From assembly GCA_964344685.1 (NCBI GenBank), contig CAYFOK010000006.1:156776-220775 (forward strand): a DNA stretch of 64,000 nucleotides, written 5' to 3'. The translations under genes were made by a program, and so were the position numbers. Positions 17,016 through 25,528 of the stretch are shown here, in pieces (position 1 is the stretch's first letter; each line of letters begins with the position of its first letter). This DNA comes from Scalindua sp964344685. GTDB taxonomy: Bacteria; Planctomycetota; Brocadiia; Brocadiales; Scalinduaceae. The notes under the pieces were generated by a model, which was not told the origin of the DNA, searched no databases, and saw nothing but the letters and a program-made list of their open reading frames with translations.

Positions 17016-18695
17016 CTAAAATGCGCAGGCCGGCCTGGTATTGTGCATTGATATCGCTTCAGCCTTTTTAACAAAGCATGTCTCCATGCCGTTTGATTTT
17101 TCAATTTCTATTCTGCCTTCTTCTCTTTCATAAATGTCAATTCCTTCTGTATCGGATATACTGCCGATAAGCCCCATATCTTTATTCAAACCTGAAAGAT
17201 AAGCTGCGGCAGCAAGGGCATCCGCTTCAAATGCGGAATGTGCAACCACGATTGCTTCAAGTATATGTGGATCAAAAGCTCTTTGTATCTTTGGGCCTGT
17301 AATGTTGGAATACTCCTTCCTTTTGTCTATCAGCATCTTCTCGTAATCGCCTGAGATGGCAACTGCCTTGTCGCTTATCTTCAGGAATCCAATACTCTCC
17401 GTTCTCTCTTCTGGGTTAGCTATTGCTATTCTCCAGACAGTATCGTCCGGCGGATTTCCAATAACTCTAATCGTACCGCCGAAATTTACCAGGGCGTGTG
17501 ATATGTCACTGTTTTTTAACACCGTGATGACTTTATCTACCACGTAACCATTAACTAACAGTGAAAGGTCAATCTTTGTCTGCTTATCTTTGATAAATAT
17601 AGTTCCTCCTCCATTCTTGTCCTCATCAATGATGATGTTTGAATAGACAGAAGCATTAAGCAGAGACAATATATCTTCATTTTTACGAAATTTTTTATTA
17701 TCCTTATTTAATATGTCAGCGTATGTTCCTTCTGTAATATCAAACCCTCCGTTTGTTATCCGGCTGTAATGGAGAGCAGATTTAATGATATCGAAGAGCT
17801 CTTTGTCACATGTAATCGGTTTTTTCCACGCCTTTTTATTTATTTTGTATACCTTGCTTTTTCTCAATGCTTTATTGAGTTTCCTGTCCAGGCGATCAGC
17901 CTCTTCAAATGCTTCTTGAAAGGCCTTTGCCGCGTTATTCTCTGTTGTACCGGTGATCAATATTTCTATAATATCATTACTACAGGAGCGGGCTTGTGAA
18001 TAAATTTGTCGCGCCTCTTCTTCAGACACATGCAAACTCGTCAAACTATATGGTATAGAATTAACCTTCCGATTACTTTTAAGATAGAATTCATCCAGGA
18101 TGGTGCGCATCTTTCTCACCCCGCGATTTACACCCCTTACGGATGTCGTAGCGCCACTGACATTTATTATGTCTTTATTGATTCGTATGGGGCTTTTCAA
18201 AGACTTGCCCTTGTACTGGTGAAGAAACCTTTTTCTTATAATATCCTTACCTCTGCTTTCACGGTAAATTAATACGGATACTTTTTCTATTTTCCCGTTT
18301 GGTTGCATGCTCATAATAAACGTTATCGGGTGGAAACAGCCCATTTCGTCGGTAATGATTGCGTATTTGTTTATATTTCCATTCTTTTTTCCGGTAAAAA
18401 TATCAAAGGAGTTTTCAACAATCCGGGCCTTCAGCTTGTTTTCAATCCTCTCCTTCTCATCAGGAGTAAGTTCAAGATGTTCCACAGAGATTTCATCACT
18501 CCCATCGAAAATTGACGATATGGCTTCATCCACATCCATAATAACTTCTATTTCATAATTATCAGCAGGTTCGATCTCATCGATCGTAATCTTGTGCCCA
18601 AGGATATAGTCATATTGAGAGAATGCAGTCCTTTGATTGAAAGCTATTGCAAGGATGAATAAAAATAAGAAAAAAGGAGAAATTAAAAATTTCAT
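17016..18695 (-). CDS. FMN-binding protein with degenerate ApbE domain (paralogue of 747-2447)
   Basis: A 559-residue exported protein clearly paralogous to the 747-2447 product; for example, IYRESRGKDIIRKRFLHQYK parallels VYRESRGSEIAKKRFLYQFK. The FMN-binding part keeps SGAT at 180-183 and could still carry covalent FMN. The ApbE-like half has lost its active-site motifs: DLGGIGKGYAVD has become DLSLLVNGYVVD, HIIDPRTG has become NITGPKIQ, and ADALST has become ADALAA. It is therefore probably a pseudoenzyme, and its flavin would have to be attached by another ApbE such as the intact paralogue (inference). It follows the TlpA-like gene by two bases, clearly one operon. Confidence 0.85.
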   Translation of the reverse strand: MKFLISPFFLFLFILAIAFNQRTAFSQYDYILGHKITIDEIEPADNYEIEVIMDVDEAISSIFDGSDEISVEHLELTPDEKERIENKLKARIVENSFDIFTGKKNGNINKYAIITDEMGCFHPITFIMSMQPNGKIEKVSVLIYRESRGKDIIRKRFLHQYKGKSLKSPIRINKDIINVSGATTSVRGVNRGVRKMRTILDEFYLKSNRKVNSIPYSLTSLHVSEEEARQIYSQARSCSNDIIEILITGTTENNAAKAFQEAFEEADRLDRKLNKALRKSKVYKINKKAWKKPITCDKELFDIIKSALHYSRITNGGFDITEGTYADILNKDNKKFRKNEDILSLLNASVYSNIIIDEDKNGGGTIFIKDKQTKIDLSLLVNGYVVDKVITVLKNSDISHALVNFGGTIRVIGNPPDDTVWRIAIANPEERTESIGFLKISDKAVAISGDYEKMLIDKRKEYSNITGPKIQRAFDPHILEAIVVAHSAFEADALAAAAYLSGLNKDMGLIGSISDTEGIDIYEREEGRIEIEKSNGMETCFVKKAEAISMHNTRPACAF

Positions 18696-18699
18696 ATTT

Positions 18700-19197
18700 C
18701 TATTTAACTCTTAAATGTTTTTCTATCGTTTGTGTAAGTTCCTCTTCTCTCACTATGCCTACATGGCTCTGTACAAGATTACGATCCCTGTCATAAACCT
18801 GTATTGTTGGGATCGATTTTACATTATAGTAGAAACTTACGTCTTCCTCTGCCAGATAGACGGGATACTGTATCCCCGTCCTATCAATAAATTTTTCTAG
18901 TTTCTTTTTATCAAAATCAAAGGAGACACCTATAATTGATAGGCCTTTTGTTTCATATTTTTTATATATGTTTGAAAATACGGGAGCCTGTTCCCTGCAG
19001 GGATTACAAAACGTTGCCCAGAAATCCACTATCAGCATTTCCGCGTTTGAGTCGGCTATTTCCTTTTTCAGCATATTGACGTCAACAGCCTCTATATTAA
19101 TGTCTGCAAATAACAGATCTTTAGGAGATAAAAATGTTAGGCAAATGGTTGCTAACAGTGGCAATATCAAAATTTTTAAGCATTCTCTATTCTGCAT
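18700..19197 (-). CDS. TlpA/ResA-like exported thioredoxin
   Basis: A 165-residue protein with an N-terminal hydrophobic leader (about 8-31) and a thioredoxin fold. The redox motif WATFCNPC (CxxC) follows strand VDFW, and SIPTIQVYD holds the cis-proline. TlpA/ResA-type proteins reduce disulfides or apocytochrome cysteines outside the cytoplasm, which would suit the cytochrome-rich envelope. It is first in an operon with the FMN-binding/ApbE-like gene. Two operator-like palindromes and a conserved promoter lie upstream. Confidence 0.87.
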   Translation of the reverse strand: MQNRECLKILILPLLATICLTFLSPKDLLFADINIEAVDVNMLKKEIADSNAEMLIVDFWATFCNPCREQAPVFSNIYKKYETKGLSIIGVSFDFDKKKLEKFIDRTGIQYPVYLAEEDVSFYYNVKSIPTIQVYDRDRNLVQSHVGIVREEELTQTIEKHLRVK

Positions 19198-19233
19198 AGT
19201 TTATTATATTACCAGTCTCACCTTTATTTAACT

Positions 19234-19248
19234 TGAGACTCATTCTCA
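19234..19248. promoter_or_regulatory. Operator-like site TGAGACTCATTCTCA, proximal to TlpA gene
   Basis: Identical in 15 bases to the porin-proximal site at 7558-7572 and at similar distance from the start codon. Just upstream on the minus strand both sites share an A/T-rich ACTATATTTTTTTA-like tract. Confidence 0.6.
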
Positions 19249-19438
19249 ATAATAGGCTAAAAAAATATAGTATTTTCTTTTCGTATTAATTAAAAAGATT
19301 AGCAACGCATATTAAGCTTGCTTATATGAATTGCAACACAGATTCAATAATAGCCCGATCAAAAATTAATTGCTTATTGTTAATAACCTGAATATTACAT
19401 TAATATATGGGATTAATGTAATATAGCAAGCAATTAGT

Positions 19439-19453
19439 TGAGACTGAGTCGCA
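19439..19453. promoter_or_regulatory. Operator-like site TGAGACTGAGTCGCA overlapping a transcription start
   Basis: Identical to the site at 7777-7791 and placed the same way relative to the promoter at 19463-19490, covering about +4 to +18. Confidence 0.6.
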
Positions 19454-19462
19454 ATTAAAACT

Positions 19463-19490
19463 ATTTTATTCATCTCTCTCGGGATGTCAA
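19463..19490 (-). promoter_or_regulatory. Sigma70-type promoter for the TlpA/FMN operon
   Basis: On the minus strand TTGACA, 16 bases and TAAAAT, exactly as in the copy upstream of the porin. The spacer sequence has diverged while the hexamers are kept, which is evidence of selection on the promoter. Confidence 0.65.
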
Positions 19491-19631
19491 CCGTTTTTTG
19501 ATTTTTTTTAAAACTTTTTTTCTTTGGTTAATAAGGCTTTTTATCTTTGACGGAAGTGTTGCTGCTATTATACTGCTAACGTAATTGCTTTACATGGATT
19601 ATTACAAACAGATCATAAGAGGAATTAATCT

Positions 19632-20681
19632 TTGTTATTACAACCTATCTTGTTTATTGCGGGGATTGCCGGTGTATACTTTGGCGCCGAGTGGCTGGTC
19701 AAGGGTTCTTCAAAACTATCACGCGATCTTGGGATAAAGCCTATAGTAATAGGTTTAACTGTTGTCGCTTTTGGCACTTCCAGCCCTGAATTAGCTGTCA
19801 GTTTGACCGCATCTATAAAAAAGTCTAATGACATAGCTATCGGGAATATAATCGGTAGCAACATAGCAAATATTGGCCTGATCCTTGGTATTTCAGCAGT
19901 TGTTGTTCCCTTAAAGGTTGAAAAAGTTTTAATAAAGCGTGAGCTGCCATTAATGATTGGCATTTCGGCCGTCCTCTATTATATGGCAATGGATAGACAG
20001 ATCGGTTTTATTGACGGGCTGATTCTTTTTACAGGGATTATAGTTTTTATAGGTTACCAAGTTTATAGTACTATGAATTCCAAGAAAGGGTTAAGGAATT
20101 CGATCGGTAACACAGAGGATGCCTCTGCCCTCGCCCCTTCTGTAAATCCTTCCTGTAAGAAGGTAGATCCAGTCCTATCTAATGACAATGCTGTTATATC
20201 AGAGAATTCAGAAAAAGAGCATCAAACAGGGGGAAAGTTACTGATTTATATAGGCTATATTATAATTGGATTAGCTTGTCTTCTAGTCGGTTCGCATATG
20301 TTAGTTAAATCTGCTATTATGATAGCCGGCTGGATGGGAATAAGTGAAATGGTTATCGGAATGTCAGTAGTAGCCTTTGGTACTTCGGTACCGGAAATGG
20401 CAACATCCGTTGTAAGCGCTCTGAGAAAAGAGGCAGATATCTGTGTAGGAAATGTGATCGGCAGTAACATCTTCAACATACTCATGGTCCTGGGATCTGT
20501 AGCGTTGGTAAGGCCGATAAATGTAACGAGAGAGGTCCTTTTTTTTGAGTTTCCTATAATGCTCCTCTTCTCCTTCGCCCTTATACCGATGATAAGAGGC
20601 AATCTGAGAGTTAACAGGTTTTCAGGCTTTGTGCTGGCGTCAGGATACTTTGCATTTATTTTCTTTCTGTTTTATAGATAA
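19632..20681 (+). CDS. Calcium/sodium antiporter (YrbG/CaCA family)
   Basis: A 349-residue inner-membrane exchanger with two inverted halves, each with the alpha-repeat of the CaCA superfamily: VVAFGTSSPELAVSLTAS and GNIIGSNIANIGLILG in the first half, VVAFGTSVPEMATSVVSA and GNVIGSNIFNILMVLG in the second. A polar loop (about 145-200) separates them. It probably exports Ca2+ in exchange for Na+ or H+. The start is TTG with GAGG upstream. It heads a plus-strand run with a small membrane protein and lpxB. Confidence 0.9.
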   Translation: MLLQPILFIAGIAGVYFGAEWLVKGSSKLSRDLGIKPIVIGLTVVAFGTSSPELAVSLTASIKKSNDIAIGNIIGSNIANIGLILGISAVVVPLKVEKVLIKRELPLMIGISAVLYYMAMDRQIGFIDGLILFTGIIVFIGYQVYSTMNSKKGLRNSIGNTEDASALAPSVNPSCKKVDPVLSNDNAVISENSEKEHQTGGKLLIYIGYIIIGLACLLVGSHMLVKSAIMIAGWMGISEMVIGMSVVAFGTSVPEMATSVVSALRKEADICVGNVIGSNIFNILMVLGSVALVRPINVTREVLFFEFPIMLLFSFALIPMIRGNLRVNRFSGFVLASGYFAFIFFLFYR

Positions 20682-20682
20682 A

Positions 20683-21021
20683 ATGACATTATTAATAATC
20701 TTTTCTATACTTTCACTGCCATTGACTGCAGCATGCTATTTCTATTCGAAGATTAAGCTGTCTGTTCTATGCGCTTTAATATTTTTTGTTTCGAATATCG
20801 TCTTTGCGCATAGCCTTCTCTATGACAATCATACGATTTTCTTTTATCTACTCATGGCACCCTGTGTTATGTTTCCGGTGTCATGTCTGGTCGCATTTGC
20901 TTTAGATGTGAAATATGGAATATTCTGCATTGATACCTCTTTTTCGTCAATAGTTGCATGGATATTCTCTCCAATATTACTTCCCATAAATTTAATTATT
21001 TTATACCTTGGAAACTACTAA
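20683..21021 (+). CDS. Small integral membrane protein of unknown function
   Basis: A 112-residue, very hydrophobic protein with about four transmembrane helices, starting MTLLIIFSILSLPL one base after the antiporter stop. A longer in-frame start inside the antiporter gene is less likely. Its end overlaps the TTG start of lpxB by 14 bases, so the three genes are translationally linked. No family recognised. Confidence 0.6.
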   Translation: MTLLIIFSILSLPLTAACYFYSKIKLSVLCALIFFVSNIVFAHSLLYDNHTIFFYLLMAPCVMFPVSCLVAFALDVKYGIFCIDTSFSSIVAWIFSPILLPINLIILYLGNY

Positions 21022-22159
21022 AAAAATATTCATAAGTGCAGGTGAAACATCCGGTGATATGCACGGTTCAAACCTGATGCGTGAGATAAATAAGAAAAAT
21101 CCGTCGATTAAATTCTACGGCTTGGGGAGAAATAAAATGGCGGAGGCGGGTCTGCAATGCATTCGCGATATGAGCTCCCAGTCAGTTATGTGGCTGCAGT
21201 CGCTTAAAAAGATTCCCGGCTTATGGAAAATATTTAAAGATTGTTACCGTTTTTTTGAAGAAGAGAGGCCCGAACTGATTATCCTGATTGACTATGTAGG
21301 GTTTAATCTCTACCTGGCAAAAGCTGCCAGGAAAAGGAATATACCCGTTATGTATTATATAAGCCCCCAGCTCTGGGCCCATGGATCCTGGAGGATCAAA
21401 AAGATCAAAAAATTTGTAGACAGGATGGTGGCCATTTACCCTTTTGAGGAGGCATTCTACACGAATGGAGGTGTATCTGCAAAATATGTTGGACATCCGC
21501 TTTTTGATGAGCTTAAAACGAGAGTTATTGACGAGGCTCTTGTTGAAAAAATAAAAGGCGGAGAAGGGGAAACGGTTGTTTCGCTATTACCCGGAAGCCG
21601 CAAACAGGAAATAAGGAGACTGCTGCCTCTTCTCCTGGAGACGGCAAACATCATTCATGAAGAAGTTCCGTCAGTCAAATTCATTTTATCGTGCAGCAAT
21701 AAAAGAAATTTAGAACTGATAGAAAGCATTACACAGAGTTTTACATCTACAAATAATAAATTATCGATAGAAATAGTTACAGAGAAGATTTCTGAAATAA
21801 TCAAGGCATCTTCGCTATGCATATCCAGTTCGGGAACTGTGGTTCTGGAAGTAGCAAATTATCATGTACCTATGGTAATTTTCTATCGTGTCTCACCGTT
21901 TTCCTATTTTGTCGCAAAGCCTCATATGAATACACCTTATATCTGCCTTGTCAATGCGATTGCGGGTAAAACGGTTGTCCCGGAGAAGCTTATGTACAGA
22001 GATGATTATAAATGGCTGGCTTCACACGCAATCGAGCTTTTGTTAAATGAAGAAAAAAGGGAAGCATGTATTGACGGACTTAAAGATGTAACATCCGTAA
22101 TCGGGGCTCCCGGTGCATCTGAAAAGGCAGCTGAACAAGCGCTGAGGCTTATCGTTTAA
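21008..22159 (+). CDS. lpxB: Lipid-A-disaccharide synthase
   Basis: Joins UDP-2,3-diacylglucosamine and lipid X to make lipid A disaccharide; peripheral inner-membrane enzyme. The 383-residue length is usual for LpxB. Motifs visible: N-terminal ISAGETSGDMHGSNLM, then YYISPQLWAHG, YVGHPLFDE, LLPGSRKQEIRRLLP and SSGTVVLEVANYHVPMVIFYR. The start is TTG, overlapping the previous gene. This supports a lipid-A-type outer membrane. No other lpx genes are in the window. Confidence 0.93.
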   Translation: METTKKIFISAGETSGDMHGSNLMREINKKNPSIKFYGLGRNKMAEAGLQCIRDMSSQSVMWLQSLKKIPGLWKIFKDCYRFFEEERPELIILIDYVGFNLYLAKAARKRNIPVMYYISPQLWAHGSWRIKKIKKFVDRMVAIYPFEEAFYTNGGVSAKYVGHPLFDELKTRVIDEALVEKIKGGEGETVVSLLPGSRKQEIRRLLPLLLETANIIHEEVPSVKFILSCSNKRNLELIESITQSFTSTNNKLSIEIVTEKISEIIKASSLCISSSGTVVLEVANYHVPMVIFYRVSPFSYFVAKPHMNTPYICLVNAIAGKTVVPEKLMYRDDYKWLASHAIELLLNEEKREACIDGLKDVTSVIGAPGASEKAAEQALRLIV

Positions 22160-22180
22160 ATTATTAAGCAGTGTTTGTTG

Positions 22181-22208
22181 TTGCTGTTTTGCCAATTATC
22201 TGTATAAT
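22181..22208 (+). promoter_or_regulatory. Possible promoter for the small basic/acidic protein
   Basis: A perfect TATAAT -10 box with a weak TTGCTG -35 sixteen bases upstream, about 55 bases before the next start codon. Confidence 0.4.
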
Positions 22209-22264
22209 GCCTTCAAATCGTATTAGTTATATTAAGTTTACAATTACGAAAATGGGAACTACCT

Positions 22265-22558
22265 ATGGTTAAAAGAATGACCAGTAAAGAGAGGATTCAA
22301 CAGATGGCGGATGAAGCTGTTGCCGATGAAGAAGAGAACGGTGAAAAAGCGAAGAAAAAAACAACCAAGAAATCTGCATCAATTATAAATCGGTACAAAG
22401 TTGTCTGGAAGGTATTCGATCCCGGCTATAAGGAGGTTGCCTGCTTTCCTTATGCTCAAAAGGATGAAGCTTTCGCAAAAATGGATGAACTGAAGCAGAA
22501 AAAGAACAATATTAATTATTTTATCAATGAGGTAAAAGTGCCCATGGAAGATGAGTAA
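22265..22558 (+). CDS. Small conserved-looking protein of unknown function
   Basis: A 97-residue cytosolic protein. The N-terminal half is highly charged (acidic run, then a KKKTTKKS lysine patch). The C-terminal half looks folded: a strand-rich segment RYKVVWKVFDPGYKEVACF, a helix rich in K/D/E, then a final strand. No family recognised. It is a single gene between lpxB and the convergent TPR gene, with a good TATAAT upstream. Confidence 0.65.
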   Translation: MVKRMTSKERIQQMADEAVADEEENGEKAKKKTTKKSASIINRYKVVWKVFDPGYKEVACFPYAQKDEAFAKMDELKQKKNNINYFINEVKVPMEDE

Positions 22559-22591
22559 GCGTTGGCAGATGCCTGATTGTAAGTTTATTAT

Positions 22592-24586
22592 TCAATTTGT
22601 TCCTGACTTCAAATCTCTGTAGATTGAAAATTCTCTTTCCGATTCTTTTACTTTCCACTTTGCTCTATAGATTATGCCGAGAGCAAAATGTGCATCAAGA
22701 TTATCCGGGTCTATTTCTACTGCCTTCCTCAGTTCGTAAATAGCATTTTCCATGTCACCTTTTTTTGCGTAGGCTATGCCAAGATTATAATGGGCTATAC
22801 CGTAATCCGATTTCATCTCAATAGCGTGTTTGTATTGATAAATTGACTCATCGATCTTATTGGTAAAATCATACGCAACACCGAGATTGTTATAAGCTTT
22901 TGAGTATGTGGGATCCAGTTTGACAGCCATCTTCCATTCGGCAATGGCTTTATCCAGATCGCCCAGATGGCGATAGATGAGGCCCAGATTAAAATGAGCT
23001 TTCGTGTGATCCGGTTTAATTGTTATTGTGCGGGTCAGCTCTGAAACGGCTTCTTTAAGCATCTCTTTTTCAATATAAATTGAACCCAGATGATAATGAG
23101 CTTCAGCGTAATTCTCTTTAATTTCTATTGCTTTTTTAAGGGAGGTTATTGCCTTGTCCGCAAGACCTTTTGAATAATATGCAAAACCAAGATTGTTGTA
23201 CGCTTTGTAGTGTTTCTGATTTCTCTCAATAGCTTTTTCCCATGCGGTGATCGCTTCATCTGATAAACCCTTATCGCTGTAAGCGTTACCCAGTAGAAAA
23301 TATAGAAGACCGCTGTCAGGGTTAAGCTCAATACCTTTGTTAAGCATATTTATGGCGTCTTCAATAAGGCCCTTTTTCAGATACGCAAAACTTGAATTGT
23401 AATACGCTTCGGCATAATCTGGTTTGATTTCAATCGCTCTGCTGTAAGCCGTAATCGCTTCTTCCGGTAATCCTTTGCGGTAAAAAGCCACTCCGAGATT
23501 AATATAGGCTTTCGCATGGCCGGGTTCTGTTTTTAATGCCTTTTTAAATTCTTCTATAGATTTGTTTAGTTTGTTCTTTTTCATATAGATTACACCCAGG
23601 TTATAATGGGCGTTTGTGTGGTCCGGCGATAGCTCCAACGCCTTTTGCAGCTCTGATATCGCTTCCTTTTGCATTCCAGCCTTATAATAGGCAATACCCA
23701 GGTTATAATGTACGTTAGTATCCTCCGGGGTAATAGCTGCTATGTTTTCATATGTGTATATGGCATCCTCAAATTTTCCTTTTTCATGAAGAGCCATTGC
23801 CAGACTGTGTAGTATTTTAAGGTCTTCAGGGTTTATTTTTAATGCTTTATTCAGTGTGGATATCGCTTCATCCAACATCCCTCTCTTCCGATATGCAATT
23901 CCCAGGTTGTAGTACGCATCCGCGAAGTCGGGAGCAAGGACAGTGGATCTCTCAAGATGAGAAATCGCATTATCAAATTCGCCTTTTTCAAGATAGGCAG
24001 ATCCAAGGTTGTAATATGATTCAGCATAATCAGCATTCGCTTCAATGGCTTTTATATAGCTTGAGATGGCATTATCTAATAACCCCTTTTTAAAATAAAT
24101 AATTCCCAGGTTATTTAATGATTGATGATAATCCGGTTTATTTTTAATAGCCTTTTCATAAGCGGCAATTGCGTCGTCCGTTAAGCCTTTTTCATTATAA
24201 AGGAAACCCAGATTGTATGCTGCCCTCGCATTTGCTTCGTCAACCTGTAATAGTTTTTTGAATATTCCAATTGCATTATCTATATCTCCCTGTTTGGTAT
24301 AGATAGTTCCTAGATAAAAATAAGCATTAACATAGTTCTGATCAAGTCCCAGGATTTTATTAAACTCCTCTATTGCATCAGATACCATACCGTTATCATA
24401 GTAAGCCAGCCCAAGATAATATCGCGCATCGACATTTGATGGTTCGTGTTCTAATACCTTTGACAATTCGTCAATTGATTTGCCTAGGTCATTTTTTGTC
24501 TCTTCAGTAGCTGATACAAAATTAACGTGACTTACCATCAAAACGGCAATTATGGTGATAAATAATACATGTGCTGACTTGCGCAT
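22592..24586 (-). CDS. Exported TPR-repeat protein
   Basis: A 664-residue protein with signal peptide (1-26) followed by about 18 consecutive 34-residue tetratricopeptide repeats from about residue 30 to the end, each close to the A-x-x-x-Y-N-L-G-x-x-Y/A-x-x-K-G-x-x-x-x-A-I pattern. TPR arrays form superhelical protein-binding scaffolds. The regularity of the repeats suggests recent expansion or strong constraint. The next gene downstream on the same strand is the plus-strand neighbour's convergent partner, and the upstream gene (24604-25521) is only 18 bases away, so those two are probably an operon. Partner unknown. Confidence 0.9.
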   Translation of the reverse strand: MRKSAHVLFITIIAVLMVSHVNFVSATEETKNDLGKSIDELSKVLEHEPSNVDARYYLGLAYYDNGMVSDAIEEFNKILGLDQNYVNAYFYLGTIYTKQGDIDNAIGIFKKLLQVDEANARAAYNLGFLYNEKGLTDDAIAAYEKAIKNKPDYHQSLNNLGIIYFKKGLLDNAISSYIKAIEANADYAESYYNLGSAYLEKGEFDNAISHLERSTVLAPDFADAYYNLGIAYRKRGMLDEAISTLNKALKINPEDLKILHSLAMALHEKGKFEDAIYTYENIAAITPEDTNVHYNLGIAYYKAGMQKEAISELQKALELSPDHTNAHYNLGVIYMKKNKLNKSIEEFKKALKTEPGHAKAYINLGVAFYRKGLPEEAITAYSRAIEIKPDYAEAYYNSSFAYLKKGLIEDAINMLNKGIELNPDSGLLYFLLGNAYSDKGLSDEAITAWEKAIERNQKHYKAYNNLGFAYYSKGLADKAITSLKKAIEIKENYAEAHYHLGSIYIEKEMLKEAVSELTRTITIKPDHTKAHFNLGLIYRHLGDLDKAIAEWKMAVKLDPTYSKAYNNLGVAYDFTNKIDESIYQYKHAIEMKSDYGIAHYNLGIAYAKKGDMENAIYELRKAVEIDPDNLDAHFALGIIYRAKWKVKESEREFSIYRDLKSGTN

Positions 24587-24603
24587 AGAATGTCTCCTGT
24601 AGG

Positions 24604-25521
24604 TTATTGTGTTTGCGGCTTTTCTTCAATCTGCTTGTCGGCTTTGTTATCAATATGTTCCGCTAAAGGAGCCGGCTGTACATTCGATTCCGATTTTACA
24701 GCAGGTTGTTCGGGTTTACTGTAAATAATATGTTGGAGTCGGCTAAGGTCAATTTTCTCTTCAGATGGGAGGTATAAAGGAGCTGGTGTATGCATTCCTG
24801 AAACCTGTTCATCATGTTTGTCCGGTTGATTAACAAAACCAACAGTAACGATCCTTGCCTTGCCTATCCTTAAACCTTCTTTGCCTGCAATCTCTAACTT
24901 ATAGGTGATAGTCTCTTCCGGAACGTAAAAAGAGTGCTCTCTTCCTTTGTGTACGGGTGTAGAGACAGCAATGAGTTTCTCTATTGGCACGGTAACAGGT
25001 TCCCCCATTAAATCCTTCTCCGGCTTTTCAAATGGCGACTCGATAGTATCTTTTTCGGTCTTTGTCTGAGAAACGCTGCCGGGAATTACATTTTCAATTC
25101 TTTTCGCCAGCTGCTGAACCGGCAGATCTTCATGTTTGCCAGCTAGTTTCTTGACCAGTAAATCTCCAACAAGAAGCTCCTTGAAGGTGTATTCTTTTTT
25201 CATATCCCTTTGTAGACTGAAATTTGTAAAGATAAGAATAGCGGCTATTAATATGGAGAGTATTGTAATAATTTTGCCGGAAGATTGCGGCATTACTGCT
25301 TTCAATACATGAAGAAAAATGACAAATAAAAAGGCGGCGCTGCCGACTTCAATAAGCCCGGCCTGCCATTTCCCGTTGTACGTAAAGCTGACAAAAATTA
25401 CCGCTATTATGAAAAATGCTATACAGGCGTATATTATTGCCGTGTTAAATTTATTGTGCGGAGGTGCAGAGTCACTTGCTTTCTTCTTAGATTGTCCGAA
25501 TATGGCTTTAAATAAATGCAT
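24604..25521 (-). CDS. Membrane-anchored protein with proline-rich C-terminus, unknown function
   Basis: A 305-residue protein with three transmembrane helices (about 20-42, 48-66 and 77-95). A long extra-membrane part follows that includes a folded segment (ETITYKLEIAGKEGLRIGKARIVTVGF) and ends in a proline/lysine/glutamine-rich tail. I prefer the ATG start (MHLFKAIFG); a TTG nine codons upstream overlaps the end of bioA and is possible. No family recognised. It sits between bioA and the TPR gene with tight spacing, so a complex with the TPR protein is possible (inference). Confidence 0.6.
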   Translation of the reverse strand: MHLFKAIFGQSKKKASDSAPPHNKFNTAIIYACIAFFIIAVIFVSFTYNGKWQAGLIEVGSAAFLFVIFLHVLKAVMPQSSGKIITILSILIAAILIFTNFSLQRDMKKEYTFKELLVGDLLVKKLAGKHEDLPVQQLAKRIENVIPGSVSQTKTEKDTIESPFEKPEKDLMGEPVTVPIEKLIAVSTPVHKGREHSFYVPEETITYKLEIAGKEGLRIGKARIVTVGFVNQPDKHDEQVSGMHTPAPLYLPSEEKIDLSRLQHIIYSKPEQPAVKSESNVQPAPLAEHIDNKADKQIEEKPQTQ

Positions 25522-25528
25522 AAGAGTT

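Larger units (their letters stand above)
19439..19581. repeat. Duplicated promoter/operator block, copy 2
   Basis: Paralogous to 7777-7920; the longest identical runs are the operator with its flank and the T-rich tract. It fills much of the 434-base gap between the TlpA-like gene and the divergent antiporter gene. Confidence 0.75.
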
